A stretch of 64,000 nucleotides of DNA from Acidobacteriaceae bacterium (GCA_025352065.1 JANXUC010000092.1:1-64000); one strand, 5' to 3'; shown: positions 1 through 10,979, numbered from the stretch's first letter. A program made the numbers and translations. Notes: a model not told the origin generated them from the sequence alone.

Positions 1-3000
1 AAGTCCTCCGGTTTTGCTACCACCAGCCAACAGGCTTTCTTGGCGCTGAACCAGACTGGAACCCTGAACTTCACGCTCGCACCAGGTGGGCAGAGCGTGG
101 CGGTGGAAGTATCAGGCACGCCGCCATTGATTGACACTACGACCGCCCAGATTCAGTCAAACTATGAAGAGAGGGCATTACACGATCTGCCCACGGCTTC
201 CATTGGACTTGGCGTGTTGAATCTGTCACTACTAGGTGCTGGTGTGGCCAGCACGGGTGGATTGGGTGCTGGTTCTGGACCCTCCATCAGCGGCCAACGG
301 CCCCGTAATAACAACTTCACCATTGAGGGCGTTGATAACAATAACAAGGGTGTAACTGGGCCTCTCAACTATATTCCGAACGATGCGGTGCAGAGCTTTG
401 CGTTGTTGCAAAACCAGTTCAGCCCTGAGTTCGGGCACTCGAACGGGGGCCAGTTCAACACCGTTGTTGTGAGTGGCACGAACCAATTTCATGGGCGCGC
501 TTATGAGTATTTCCAGAATAGGAACCTCAATGCCTTGGATACGTCATTGAGGAATCAGGGAACACTTAAGGTTCCACGTTTCGACAATAACCGATTCGGC
601 GGACAGTTCGGCGGACCGATCTTCAAGAACAAAGTCTTCTTCTTCGCAAATTACGAGTACAACCCGATCGGTCAGGCGGCTTCACCCGGTTCGCCGCTCT
701 TTGCGCCAACAGCAAATGGATACACCCAGCTTGCCGGGATTCCAGGCGTAAGCGCGAGTAATATTGCAGGACTGCAGAAGTACGCTACCGGCGGTACGCC
801 AGACCCAGCCCAGGCACTCAATGTTTGTGACTATGTAACAGCTACAAGCACAACACCTAATCCTTTGTGTCCTAATGCACCCGACACTACGCATCAGGGT
901 ATCGCGACCTCGGTTGAATTTGGCCTGTTTACGCTTGTGGCTCCTAATTACAACAACACGACTGCTTTGGTCACCTCCATGGACTTCAACCTAAGCGAGA
1001 AAGATCAGATCCGTGGGCGGTACATATATAACAAGAACATTTTGCTTGATACCGGTCTCACGGGTACAACACTGCCGGCGTTCTTTACCACGCAACCCAA
1101 CAAGTTCCACACTCTCGCGCTGAGCGAGTATCATACGTTTTCACCCACGGTTACCAATGAGTTCCGGTTAGGTTTCAATCGGTTCGCGCAAACTTTTTCC
1201 GTACCGGGGGTGAAGTTTCAGAATCTGGATGCATTTCCAAATTTCACATTTGACGACTTGGGTGGTTTCAACCTCGGCCCGGACCCCAATGCTCCTCAGT
1301 TCACAATCCAGAATCTTTATCAGGGTGCGGATAACCTGACTTGGACTAAGGGAAACAATACCTTAAAATTCGGGACGGAATACCGGAAATACATTTCTCC
1401 ACAGCAGTTCATTCAACGTTCCCGCGCAGACTACGACTACGCCAACTTTGACACATTTGCTAACGACCGGATTCCAGACGGAGGCTTGGCGGAGCGTTCT
1501 TTCGGCAATGTGGGCTATTCCGGAGACCAGTATGGAACCTACTGGTTTGTGAACGACATTTGGAAAGTTCGCCCGAATCTCAGTCTAAACTTGGGTTTGC
1601 GGTATGAATACACAAGCACTCCTGCGGGCTGGAAGCAGCAATCGCTAAACAGTATCGCAAGCGTCCCGGGTCTGATTTCCTTTAACTCACCGCGTGCACC
1701 CAAGAAAGACTTCATGCCGCGTCTCGGGTTTGCGTACTCGCCTGGCACCAGCGGCGCTACGTCCATCCGTGGCGGCTTTGGAATGGGTTACGACGTGCTT
1801 TATGACAACATCGGAGTCTTGTCCCGTCCGCCCCAAATCGGCTCGACCATCGATTGTCCTCATGCCGTGTGCAACGCGACTGCATTTCTGGCTAACGGCG
1901 GTATTCCCCCCCAGCCCCAGATCAGCGGAATCACAGTTCTGGATCAAGCGACGGCCCGCGCGACTACTTCTTCCTACCTGCCAGCGAACGTGAAATATCC
2001 ATACGCCTTGTCTTGGAACTTGGGAGTGCAGCACGTGTTCCTGAAAGACTACACGGCGGAAGTCCGCTATGTTGGTACGCATGGCGTGCATTTGAACGTG
2101 CAGAATCGCATTGACATCGTCCCTGTTGTTAACGCGCAGAATGGCCTCCCAACATATACGGTAGCTCCTACGCAGGCTCAGCTCGATGGCCTTACCAATA
2201 CCTTGGCTAATCTGCAGAACCTGTTCAATGCACAAGGGTTCATCAATCCCAGCTACCTCAACGCTGGCTTCGGTGGTCCTATTGTTGGGTTCCTGCCTTT
2301 TGGCGACTCGATCTACCACGGACTCCAAACCCAACTGAATCGCCGATTTAGTAACGGTCTGCAATTCCAAGCCGCCTATACTTACAGCCACAACATCGAC
2401 AACAGTACGGCTGATTTCTTCTCCACCATTGTGGCTCCTCGGCGTCCCCAGGACTTTCAAAACCTTAAGTCGGAGCGCTCGAATTCGGTGCTAGACCATC
2501 GCCATCGTTTCACGATCTCGGCGATTTATGATGTGCCGTGGTTTAAGGATGGCAACTGGTTTAAGAAAAATGTTCTGGGCAACTACGAACTTGCGCCGAT
2601 TTACACCTGGGAATCGGGACAATGGGGCACCGTCCAAAGCGGCCGAGACGTCAACTTAAACGCCGATGGTGCTGGTGACCGGGTGGTCTTCAATCCGAAA
2701 GGCATCAAAGGGACGGGCTCAGATGTGACGCCCCTGTTTAACACTAACTTAGATACCGTCGCCTATTTGGCTAACGTACCCACTGCACAATACATCCGGG
2801 GTGGTATAGGAGCCATCACCAACTCGAGCCGTAGTACGTTGCAATTAGCTCCTATCAACAACTGGGATATTTCAGTGTCTAAACACTTATCGATTACCGA
2901 GAGGATGAAGCTCGACTTTTACTTCCAGTTGCTGAACGCGCTAAACCACCCGCAGTTCATCACGGGCAGTGTCAACCAAGTCAATTCGATCAGCGTCGTG

Positions 3001-3114
3001 AGCGCGGGGCAGAAAAACTTCTTCGTCCCTGGAAAGCCCAATTTCAACAATCTGGAGCAGAGTTGGGCGAGCAATGCTCGAACCACCACGTTAGGCCTGA
3101 AGTTTATTTTCTAG
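1..3114 (+). CDS. TonB-dependent receptor, Oar-like (5' truncated)
   Basis: The reading frame is open from base 1, so the gene begins before the window; about 1037 residues are visible. The first ~40 residues look like the end of a carboxypeptidase-regulatory beta-sandwich. A plug region follows, with GQRPRNNNFTIEGVDNNN and an FSPEFGHSNGGQFN stretch, then a long beta-barrel rich in aromatic residues, ending in LGLKFIF, a typical terminal beta strand with a C-terminal Phe. The family consists of outer-membrane, TonB-energised importers; in Acidobacteriota they are numerous and usually of unknown substrate. A perfect hairpin terminator follows the stop. Family assignment is firm, substrate unknown. 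Confidence 0.9.
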   Translation, partial: KSSGFATTSQQAFLALNQTGTLNFTLAPGGQSVAVEVSGTPPLIDTTTAQIQSNYEERALHDLPTASIGLGVLNLSLLGAGVASTGGLGAGSGPSISGQRPRNNNFTIEGVDNNNKGVTGPLNYIPNDAVQSFALLQNQFSPEFGHSNGGQFNTVVVSGTNQFHGRAYEYFQNRNLNALDTSLRNQGTLKVPRFDNNRFGGQFGGPIFKNKVFFFANYEYNPIGQAASPGSPLFAPTANGYTQLAGIPGVSASNIAGLQKYATGGTPDPAQALNVCDYVTATSTTPNPLCPNAPDTTHQGIATSVEFGLFTLVAPNYNNTTALVTSMDFNLSEKDQIRGRYIYNKNILLDTGLTGTTLPAFFTTQPNKFHTLALSEYHTFSPTVTNEFRLGFNRFAQTFSVPGVKFQNLDAFPNFTFDDLGGFNLGPDPNAPQFTIQNLYQGADNLTWTKGNNTLKFGTEYRKYISPQQFIQRSRADYDYANFDTFANDRIPDGGLAERSFGNVGYSGDQYGTYWFVNDIWKVRPNLSLNLGLRYEYTSTPAGWKQQSLNSIASVPGLISFNSPRAPKKDFMPRLGFAYSPGTSGATSIRGGFGMGYDVLYDNIGVLSRPPQIGSTIDCPHAVCNATAFLANGGIPPQPQISGITVLDQATARATTSSYLPANVKYPYALSWNLGVQHVFLKDYTAEVRYVGTHGVHLNVQNRIDIVPVVNAQNGLPTYTVAPTQAQLDGLTNTLANLQNLFNAQGFINPSYLNAGFGGPIVGFLPFGDSIYHGLQTQLNRRFSNGLQFQAAYTYSHNIDNSTADFFSTIVAPRRPQDFQNLKSERSNSVLDHRHRFTISAIYDVPWFKDGNWFKKNVLGNYELAPIYTWESGQWGTVQSGRDVNLNADGAGDRVVFNPKGIKGTGSDVTPLFNTNLDTVAYLANVPTAQYIRGGIGAITNSSRSTLQLAPINNWDISVSKHLSITERMKLDFYFQLLNALNHPQFITGSVNQVNSISVVSAGQKNFFVPGKPNFNNLEQSWASNARTTTLGLKFIF

Positions 3115-3136
3115 TGCCTGGTGTGGGCGTGATTTA

Positions 3137-3168
3137 GGGAGAACCCATCCGGGTTCTCCCGTTTTTTT
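3137..3168 (+). terminator. Rho-independent terminator
   Basis: A perfect 10-bp stem (3137-3146 with 3151-3160, loop ATCC) is followed by G and seven T. It lies 22 bases after the receptor stop and between two convergent genes, so it should end the receptor transcript. Confidence 0.85.
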
Positions 3169-3209
3169 GCTTGCGCAAGTTGGTGTACAAAAAGCTATAG
3201 TGGCTTTTC

Positions 3210-3983
3210 TCACCGCCCAAACGCCGGCCAGTGACTCGCCGCTCCCATCAAAAACAACAACGGAAACGACAACCAAAAGTTCACTCGCGAAGTCAGAACT
3301 GCCATCCGCCCCAACGCCGCAGCCTCCGCCGGAATTGCCGTTCCATTCGCCGCGAAATCCTGGTGCCAGCGAATCAGCTTTTTGTTGATCCGCCAGATGA
3401 CTCCCCAAACGTTCATGAACATGATCCAGCCCAGCCCTCCGCCAATGCCGATGGCCAGCAGGTTATTGTTCTCCCAGCCGTGGTTGTTCAGGGCTAGGTA
3501 GGCATACGACCCTAGCCCCGTCAGCGCGGCTACCGCGACCGTCAACACCGCTCCGTTGTTGATCTTGGCGACCATGATTAGCGCGTAGATCACCGCGAAA
3601 ACGACTGTCCAGATGACAAAGAAGCTCCCCATCGCCATGCCCGGTGAGGCGGGTGATCCTGTTATGGCTTCGGCGCTGCGAGCGGCAGTGCCGACGGCGT
3701 GCATCCAGTAACCGAGTCCGACCACCACAGTTACCAGCGACGCCCAGCGAAACCACCACAGCGTGCGCAACATCAGGGTGGGGAATATCTTACTCTTGGT
3801 GCCCCCGTCCAATTCTTTCATAAATGGAACATTGACCAGATTGAAGAAATACAGCAGACCCACCCAGGCAATGCCGGCGATGAAGTGCAGCCATCGAAAC
3901 AGCATGAAAATGTTAGTGTCTATGCCCGATGGAAACGTGAAAACGGGACTCAGAGCTGAAGCCAGCGCGAAGTGGAACGTCAT
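3210..3983 (-). CDS. PuuD-type (urate hydroxylase N-terminal) membrane protein
   Basis: A 257-residue polytopic membrane protein with about seven hydrophobic segments. The segment HFIAGIAWVGLLYFFNLVN at residues ~33-51 resembles the urate-oxidase N-terminal/DUF989 membrane domain found in PuuD-type urate hydroxylases. The C-terminal cytochrome c domain of full-length PuuD is absent (no CxxCH), so activity on urate is uncertain. No purine-catabolism genes are next to it. The start is supported by GGAGG eight bases upstream of the ATG. It is convergent with the receptor gene. Family call is moderate, function open. Confidence 0.6.
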   Translation of the reverse strand: MTFHFALASALSPVFTFPSGIDTNIFMLFRWLHFIAGIAWVGLLYFFNLVNVPFMKELDGGTKSKIFPTLMLRTLWWFRWASLVTVVVGLGYWMHAVGTAARSAEAITGSPASPGMAMGSFFVIWTVVFAVIYALIMVAKINNGAVLTVAVAALTGLGSYAYLALNNHGWENNNLLAIGIGGGLGWIMFMNVWGVIWRINKKLIRWHQDFAANGTAIPAEAAALGRMAVLTSRVNFWLSFPLLFLMGAASHWPAFGR

Positions 3984-4182
3984 GTGGAAATCCTCCGTTG
4001 AGGGAACTGAATCAAGTTGTCCTTCTGAGGATAGCTAGGAATTCACTGCGACGCCAATAATGCCCTGGTGGAGCGCGTTCTAAAGCCCGGAGCACCTGAA
4101 TGGCCGACCGGAGCGAAGGCCACGGCTCGGTCGGTCGAGGCCCAGACCGGGGACTTGTAGCAAACAAAAAACTTCGAAACAG

Positions 4183-4211
4183 TTGAAAAGAAGGCCGGAA
4201 CGCCGTATTGT
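4183..4211 (+). promoter_or_regulatory. Candidate sigma-70 promoter for hfq-hflX
   Basis: TTGAAA at 4183-4188 and TATTGT at 4206-4211 are separated by exactly 17 bases, in the 389-base gap (3984-4372) before hfq. The long leader of ~155 bases could carry regulation; apart from this promoter match nothing else recognisable was seen in the gap. Prediction only. Confidence 0.45.
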
Positions 4212-4372
4212 ACGGGTATTCCCCTCTGCCGCCCCGGAATTGGTTCGTACAACGATATTTTGGGTTGCAGAGTTCCCCCGGCGTTGGGCCCCCGTCCAGC
4301 GTAAGAATAACGAACGCTGGCGAAGACCAGCGTCAAGAGCCGCAACAAAAGTGGCGCAAGGAGATCGGCGTT

Positions 4373-4678
4373 ATGGATAAGCCGGCACAAAACATTCAGG
4401 ATTCCTTCCTGAATTCAGCACGCAAAGAAAAGGTCCCCATCACAATTTACCTCTTGAGTGGCGTTAAGCTCACGGGGCGAATCCGGTCGTTCGATAAGTA
4501 TTCCGTGGTGCTGGATGCCAACGGCCAGGAGCAGCTGATTTTCAAACACGCAATTTCCACCTTGGTCATGCCGAAGATGCATGGGGCCGTTCATGCATCG
4601 CACGCTGGATCGGACGCAAGGCATCCTGCGGACCATTCCGCAGCGGAGGCCGCGACAGCTTCCGGCGGAGAGTCGTAA
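4373..4678 (+). CDS. hfq: RNA chaperone Hfq
   Basis: A 101-residue Hfq. The Sm1 and Sm2 motifs are clear: [20 protein letters not shown] at ~22-41 and [11 protein letters not shown] at ~56-66, with KHAIST intact and Phe in place of the usual Tyr before Lys-His. Hfq forms a hexameric ring that matches small RNAs to mRNAs. The C-terminal tail (~68-101) is His/Ala-rich and probably disordered. The ATG at 4373 is chosen over an upstream in-frame ATG at 4208 because AAGGAG lies nine bases before it and the protein then matches family length. hflX follows directly, a neighbourhood also known in Proteobacteria. Confidence 0.95.
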   Translation: MDKPAQNIQDSFLNSARKEKVPITIYLLSGVKLTGRIRSFDKYSVVLDANGQEQLIFKHAISTLVMPKMHGAVHASHAGSDARHPADHSAAEAATASGGES

Positions 4679-4731
4679 ACTGTAGGAGCTTGCGAAAAGA
4701 GAATTCCAGTTTTCCCGCCAAGGCTTCCCGT

Positions 4732-6144
4732 ATGCGTCCTGCTCTGGAAACGGGCCGCGACGTCGAGCGGGCGTTCCTCGTCGGGCTGGACTACCGCGCC
4801 CGCGGGAAGGGGAAGACCGCCTCCGCCAAGGGCGCATTGACCGCGGGCGCCACAGCTGCGCGAGATGCGGCGGTAGCGCGTACCCCAGCATCGCAGCGGC
4901 AAAGCTCCAAGCCACCCACCCTGGAATTCAGCGCTGAAGAATCCATGGCCGAGCTACGCGCACTCACCGAGAGCGCCGAAGCTGAGATTGTTGGCGAGTT
5001 CATGCAGCATCGCGACCGCCCCGATCCGGCTACGCTAATCGGGCGCGGCAAGCTGGAAGAAATCGCGGGTGCGGTCGCCATGTCGCAGGCCGACCTGATT
5101 CTTTTCGACCACGACCTTACACCTTCGCAGCAGCGCAATATCGAAGCCGAAGTGAAGACGCGCGTCATTGATCGTACACAACTGATTCTCGACATTTTTG
5201 CCCGTCACGCACACACGAGAGAAGGCCAGTTGCAGGTCGAGTTGGCGCAACTGGAATACATGCTGCCTCGCCTGGCGGGACGCGGTATTGAGATGTCCCA
5301 ACTCGGCGGCGGTATCGGCACGCGTGGCCCCGGTGAAACGCAACTCGAAACGGATAAACGAAAAATCTATCGCCGTGTTCGCCACGTGAAGCAGCAAATT
5401 GAAGAAGTCCGCCGCATCCGCGCCCAGCAGCGTCAGCGGCGGGAATCCGTCCCCGTGCCGACGATAGCGCTTGTCGGCTATACGAATGCCGGGAAATCCA
5501 CGCTATTCAATGCGCTGACGCAGGCGGGTGTGCTGGAGTCGCCGCGCATGTTCGCCACGCTCGATCCCACGCTGCGCTCCATCACCTTGCCGTCGAAGCG
5601 CAAAGTGCTGCTCTCGGATACAGTCGGTTTCATTCGCAGCCTGCCGCACACGCTGGTTTCGGCGTTCCGCGCCACGTTAGAAGAAGTCCAGCGCGCATCC
5701 TTGATTTTGCAGGTGTCTGATGCCAGCAGTGCCACCTCCGCCGAGCAGGATGCGCAAGTAGAAATCGTATTGCGCGAGCTGGAAGCGGACAAGTCTCCGC
5801 GCCTGCATGTCCGCAACAAGCTGGACCTGGTGCCTGCAGCCGAGCGGGCTGATCTGAAGAACGACGCGGCGAACGTCTACGTTTCTGCCGCGAAGAAAAC
5901 GGGCTTGTCCGCGCTGCTGGATCGAATTGACAAGATGATTGCCCAGGATCCCATCCAACGCGTGAAGCTGCGAGTCCCGCAAAGCGAGGGCAAAGTGCTA
6001 TCCGAGCTGGAAGCGAAAACGCGCATTCACCTGCGGCAATATCACGACGGAGCGGTCGAACTCGAAGTGGATGCGCCGGCCTCGATCGTGCGCAAGGTGG
6101 AGGAGTGGGTGTTGCAGCCAGTCGGACGAAAAAGTCGCCGCTGA
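4732..6144 (+). CDS. hflX: GTPase HflX
   Basis: A ribosome-associated GTPase of about 470 residues. Visible features are the HflX N-terminal domain, the glycine-rich loop [15 protein letters not shown] (~192-206), a helical coiled-coil linker, and the G domain with Walker A GYTNAGKS (~249-256) and DTVGF. Members of the family split stalled ribosomes under stress. An Ala-rich insert of about 35 residues follows ERAFLVGL near the N-terminus. The ATG at 4732 is preferred (AAGG eight bases upstream); a TTG at 4690 would add 14 residues but sits only one base after its possible SD sequence. It lies just downstream of hfq and is probably cotranscribed. Confidence 0.93.
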   Translation: MRPALETGRDVERAFLVGLDYRARGKGKTASAKGALTAGATAARDAAVARTPASQRQSSKPPTLEFSAEESMAELRALTESAEAEIVGEFMQHRDRPDPATLIGRGKLEEIAGAVAMSQADLILFDHDLTPSQQRNIEAEVKTRVIDRTQLILDIFARHAHTREGQLQVELAQLEYMLPRLAGRGIEMSQLGGGIGTRGPGETQLETDKRKIYRRVRHVKQQIEEVRRIRAQQRQRRESVPVPTIALVGYTNAGKSTLFNALTQAGVLESPRMFATLDPTLRSITLPSKRKVLLSDTVGFIRSLPHTLVSAFRATLEEVQRASLILQVSDASSATSAEQDAQVEIVLRELEADKSPRLHVRNKLDLVPAAERADLKNDAANVYVSAAKKTGLSALLDRIDKMIAQDPIQRVKLRVPQSEGKVLSELEAKTRIHLRQYHDGAVELEVDAPASIVRKVEEWVLQPVGRKSRR

Positions 6145-6160
6145 AGATTTCCCGCTGGAG

Positions 6161-6258
6161 CGATCCAATCCAAACTTTGGACCCACATTAAACAGGCCGT
6201 CTGCCAAGAAGCGGACGTGCTTTCTTGGCAAGCGGCCCATTCGATCCGGATTGGATCG
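6161..6258. repeat. Nested inverted repeat after hflX
   Basis: Outer arms CGATCCAATCC (6161-6171) and GGATTGGATCG (6248-6258) are perfectly complementary. Inside them lies a second stem, GCCAAGAA with TTCTTGGC near 6202-6229. The element fills much of the hflX-atp gap and has no strong T-run, so it could be a repeat element or an mRNA-stabilising structure. Confidence 0.5.
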
Positions 6259-6378
6259 GAGGTGATACTCTTATGGTAGTCTCCCCAAAACTGAAGTCAA
6301 GGATTTCTTCACTTTTTTCCACAGGCTGCACGAATCGCAAAAATGCCTGTAAAACAGGGCTTTTTTGACGCTTTTGGT

Positions 6379-6407
6379 TTGACAGAGTGCCTTGCGAATG
6401 GTAGTCT
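6379..6407 (+). promoter_or_regulatory. Candidate sigma-70 promoter of the atp operon
   Basis: A consensus TTGACA at 6379-6384 and TAGTCT at 6402-6407 are separated by 17 bases, about 40 bases before the first ATP synthase gene. This is the best sigma-70 match seen in the window. Confidence 0.6.
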
Positions 6408-6447
6408 GGAGAGTTCTAACTGCCTCTTCCGGCTTGGCTCCACCTAC

Positions 6448-6933
6448 ATGGATCAGACACTCAAACAGCTAGGCGAATTACTGCTCGGGGCCATCCCAAC
6501 AGTCGTTTTTCTGATTCTGCTTTATTTTTTCTATCGAATTTTGGTACACAAGCCGCTGAGTCAGGTGCTCGCCAAGCGCCATGAGCTGACCGACGGCGCC
6601 ATCCAGCGCGCCAAGGCCGATATCGCCGCTGCCGAAGCCAAAACTGCGGAATACGAGCACCGGTTGCGCGAAGCGCGCCTGACGATGTTTAAGGCTCTCG
6701 AAGACCACCGTCAAGTGGTCGTGAATGCCCGCGAGGCGGCACTAGCCGACACGCAAGCGAAAGCTCAGCAGCAAGTGGCTGCGGCTAGGGTAGCGCTCGA
6801 GCAGGATAAGGCTGCCGCGCAGGCGCAATTGCGCACCGAGGCCGAGCGCCTTGCCAGCGACGTGATGCGTACCGTGCTGCGACCCATGAGTTTCGGGCCA
6901 TCTTCCCAGCCTTCCGCAGGCGGTGGCCGATGA
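6448..6933 (+). CDS. atpF: ATP synthase F0 subunit b
   Basis: A 161-residue subunit b: one N-terminal membrane helix (~10-30, IPTVVFLILLYFFYRIL) followed by a long charged, Ala-rich coiled coil that forms the peripheral stalk to F1. The ATG at 6448 (MDQTLKQLGELL) gives the normal b topology; the in-frame ATG at 6343 would overlap the promoter. Its stop overlaps the start of the next gene (ATGA), indicating translational coupling with a second b-type subunit. Confidence 0.85.
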   Translation: MDQTLKQLGELLLGAIPTVVFLILLYFFYRILVHKPLSQVLAKRHELTDGAIQRAKADIAAAEAKTAEYEHRLREARLTMFKALEDHRQVVVNAREAALADTQAKAQQQVAAARVALEQDKAAAQAQLRTEAERLASDVMRTVLRPMSFGPSSQPSAGGGR

Positions 6934-7676
6934 TTTCCTCGGTAACGCGCCATTCGATCAGGCGATTCGGGTTTCTATTTGTCCTCTCGGCGGTTTTCCT
7001 TTCCGCTGTCTCCGTGAAAGCTTCCGCCTGGCAGGCTGCCGCGGCGCCTGCTGTGAGTGAGCCAGCGTTGAGCGCCTCGGAGAGCACTTCGGCGGAGAAA
7101 GCCTCGAAGAAGAAGGAAGAAGCGGACGAGCAGGACGATACTGCGCAATTCAAGCAATCCCCTACCGTGCTCGGTCTGGGCCGGCTGCTTGGGATTAACG
7201 GTACCAAGGCTTACTGGCTGGCCGTGATCGTGAACTTCGCCGTCATCGCCTTCGGTGTGATCTACGTGTCGCGGCTGCATTTGCCTGCGATGTTTCGCAA
7301 CCGCACCGACTCCATTCGCAAAGCGATGGACGACGCCAAAGTGTCCAGTGATGACGCCAAGCGCCGGTTGACCGAAATTGAAACGCGCTTAGGCCGCCTG
7401 GACTCCGAAATTGCCGGGATGCGCGCTTCGGCAGAAAAAGATGGCGCTACGGAAGAAGCGCGAATCCGCGCCAGCGCAGAAGAAGACAAGAAGAAGATTG
7501 TGGAAGCTGCGCAGCAGGAAATTGCGACGGCCACAAAATCCGCGCGTCGCGATTTGGCTTCCTACGCGGCCGATCTGGCTTTAGATTTGGCGCGCCAACG
7601 CATCCGGGTGGATTTGCCAACGGACCAAGCGCTGGTCAGCAGCTTTGCCCAAAGTTTGGGAAAGGACGCCCAGTAG
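6930..7676 (+). CDS. ATP synthase F0 subunit b' (second b-type subunit)
   Basis: A 248-residue b-type stalk protein. It is unusual in having a signal-peptide-like N-terminus (basic start, hydrophobic segment ~12-30 ending near VKASA), then an Ala/Ser/Lys/Glu linker, then a second membrane helix (~97-117) and the coiled-coil dimerisation domain. In families with two b-type subunits these form a heterodimeric peripheral stalk. It overlaps the preceding b gene by four bases and is followed three bases later by atpH, so it sits firmly in the operon. The cleavable signal peptide is inferred from composition. Confidence 0.8.
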   Translation: MISSVTRHSIRRFGFLFVLSAVFLSAVSVKASAWQAAAAPAVSEPALSASESTSAEKASKKKEEADEQDDTAQFKQSPTVLGLGRLLGINGTKAYWLAVIVNFAVIAFGVIYVSRLHLPAMFRNRTDSIRKAMDDAKVSSDDAKRRLTEIETRLGRLDSEIAGMRASAEKDGATEEARIRASAEEDKKKIVEAAQQEIATATKSARRDLASYAADLALDLARQRIRVDLPTDQALVSSFAQSLGKDAQ

Positions 7677-7679
7677 CTT

Positions 7680-8219
7680 ATGGCCGCCATCACCAGCCGC
7701 TACGCTCGCGCCTTTGCCGATGTCGTCTTCGAGCGCAAGCTTGACGCCAACAAAGCTATCGCGGATTTGGAGTCCGTAGTGGCCCTGGTCCAAAGCAGCC
7801 CCGACCTGCGCAAGACGTGGGACAATCCTTCCATTCGCGCAGTCCAGAAGCATGGTGTACTAGATGCGTTGATGCCACGGTTGGGCGTCTCGCGCGAAGT
7901 CCGAAATTTTGTCGCTATCATTATTGATCACCGTCGCGTGAATGAGTTGGTGCGCATCGTGCGGCAAACCGCCCAAGAGTTGAATGACAGGCTGGGTTTT
8001 GCCGACGCCGCAATCACGAGCGCTCGTCCGCTCAGCGACACCGAGAAGCGCACTCTTGAGCAGCAAGTGCAGCGCCGGACGGGCAAGAATGTTCGCGCTC
8101 GCTATGACGAAGATGCCGCGCTGCTGGGCGGAGCCGTAGTACGGGTTGGCAGCACAATTTATGATGGCTCAATTCAAGGGCAATTAAAAAGGCTGCGCGA
8201 GCAACTGGCGGCCAGCTAA
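7680..8219 (+). CDS. atpH: ATP synthase F1 subunit delta
   Basis: A 179-residue delta (OSCP) subunit joining the peripheral stalk to the top of the alpha3-beta3 head. The N-terminus ITSRYARAFADVVFE and the C-terminal segment with LGGAVVRVGSTIYDGSIQGQL are family signatures. The length is usual for the family. It starts three bases after the b' stop, and a 53-base spacer separates it from atpA. Confidence 0.95.
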   Translation: MAAITSRYARAFADVVFERKLDANKAIADLESVVALVQSSPDLRKTWDNPSIRAVQKHGVLDALMPRLGVSREVRNFVAIIIDHRRVNELVRIVRQTAQELNDRLGFADAAITSARPLSDTEKRTLEQQVQRRTGKNVRARYDEDAALLGGAVVRVGSTIYDGSIQGQLKRLREQLAAS

Positions 8220-8260
8220 AAATTTGAGATTTCCACTGGCGGCTGGCAACTGGCCGCTGA

Positions 8261-9787
<1,527 letters not shown>

Positions 9788-9800
9788 CTTTTTAGCCGTT

Positions 9801-9825
9801 AGCTCTTAGCCTTTAGCTAAGAGCT
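9801..9825. repeat. Hairpin repeat between atpA and atpG
   Basis: AGCTCTTAGC (9801-9810) pairs perfectly with GCTAAGAGCT (9816-9825) around a 5-base loop. The same AGCTCTTAGCCTTTAGCTAA sequence recurs between atpG and atpD at 10991, so this is a small repeat family placed inside the operon. Confidence 0.75.
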
Positions 9826-9851
9826 GAAAACTAATAGCTCAGAGCTTTTTT

Positions 9852-10979
9852 ATGGCCAACATTCTCGACATCAAACGACGCATACGCAGCGTGACCAACA
9901 CGCGGCAGATTACCAAGGCCATGAAAATGGTCTCGGCGGCAAAACTGCGTCGTGCGCAGGAGCGTGCATTGTCGGCGCGGCCGTACGCGCTCATGTTGGT
10001 CAATGTGTTGAAGTCCCTCGTTTCGCGAGCGGAACTTTACGACCCACAGACGGGCCAGGCCCGCCATCCTCTCCTGGCTCAACGCGAAGAGAAAAACGCA
10101 CTTCTGATTGTTGTCACCGGCGACAAAGGCTTGGCCGGCGCTTTCAATACCAACATCAACAAAGCAGCTACGAAGTTCCTCGAAACCAAGGCCGGGAAGA
10201 ATATCGACATCGAGTGCATTGGCCGCAAAGGTCGCGATTTTCTCCGCCGTCGCTACCCCGCTGCTGCCGTGCAAACATTGAATCTGGAACAGCTTGCTGC
10301 GAACGGGTTTGGCGGTGGCCACGGGGACAGTGCTCCCGGCGAAGAGCAGCACGTCGTTCGGGCCCAGGCAAAACGCTCTGCACCCGTTGAAATTACTGGA
10401 GAGCACGTCGGCGTTCTGGCCAAAGTGGACTATGCCCAAGTGCAGGCGCTGGCTACCAGCGTGATTGATCGTTACACGCGTGGTGAAATCGATTCCGTGT
10501 ACGTAGTGTTCAACGAATTTAAGTCCGTGATTGCACAGCGTCTGGTTGTCGATCAAGTTCTCCCAGTAGAACAGATTGGCGAAGACGTTGTTCGCATGGC
10601 CGAAGAGGCGAGCGACGAAGAGCGCTTGCGCCGAGCTGAAGCGGCGAAAACCGCTGGAGTGAGCCTTAAAGAACAAGATGCGTCGGAAGCTGCCAAGGCC
10701 GCCGCCAAGTTCGGAACTGCAGGCGTGGACTATATTTACGAGCAGCCGCCTGAAGAGTTATTCCGCGCGCTGCTTCCAAAGTACGTTACAAACCAGGTTT
10801 TCCGTGCCATGCTGGAATCGGTCGCCGCAGAACACGCCGCCCGTATGACCGCGATGGATTCGGCGACCAGCAACGCGTCCGACATGATTGCCAGGCTCAC
10901 GCTGGTGATGAACCGCGCGCGCCAAGCCAAGATTACAAAAGAAATTATCGAGATCGTAAGCGGCGCAGCCGCACAGTAA
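9852..10979 (+). CDS. atpG: ATP synthase F1 subunit gamma (long form)
   Basis: The gamma subunit is the rotating central shaft of F1. The conserved ends are clear: IKRRIRSVTNTRQITKAMKM at the N-terminus and ARLTLVMNRARQAKITKEI at the C-terminus. At 375 residues it is about 80 longer than the usual ~290. The extra length lies in two regions, roughly residues 139-187 (Gly/His/Glu-rich) and 249-291 (charged, Ala/Glu/Lys-rich). The frame is intact across both, and the gene is flanked on both sides by hairpin spacers of one repeat type. Confidence 0.93.
   Translation: MANILDIKRRIRSVTNTRQITKAMKMVSAAKLRRAQERALSARPYALMLVNVLKSLVSRAELYDPQTGQARHPLLAQREEKNALLIVVTGDKGLAGAFNTNINKAATKFLETKAGKNIDIECIGRKGRDFLRRRYPAAAVQTLNLEQLAANGFGGGHGDSAPGEEQHVVRAQAKRSAPVEITGEHVGVLAKVDYAQVQALATSVIDRYTRGEIDSVYVVFNEFKSVIAQRLVVDQVLPVEQIGEDVVRMAEEASDEERLRRAEAAKTAGVSLKEQDASEAAKAAAKFGTAGVDYIYEQPPEELFRALLPKYVTNQVFRAMLESVAAEHAARMTAMDSATSNASDMIARLTLVMNRARQAKITKEIIEIVSGAAAQ

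Noticed and set aside
1687-2460. 257-codon open frame opposite the TonB-dependent receptor
   Set aside because: Shadow of the receptor barrel; no family resemblance and no ribosome-binding site.
4208-4372. N-terminal extension of Hfq from the ATG at 4208
   Set aside because: The extension overlaps the predicted promoter region, is unlike Hfq, and a strong ribosome-binding site precedes the ATG at 4373.
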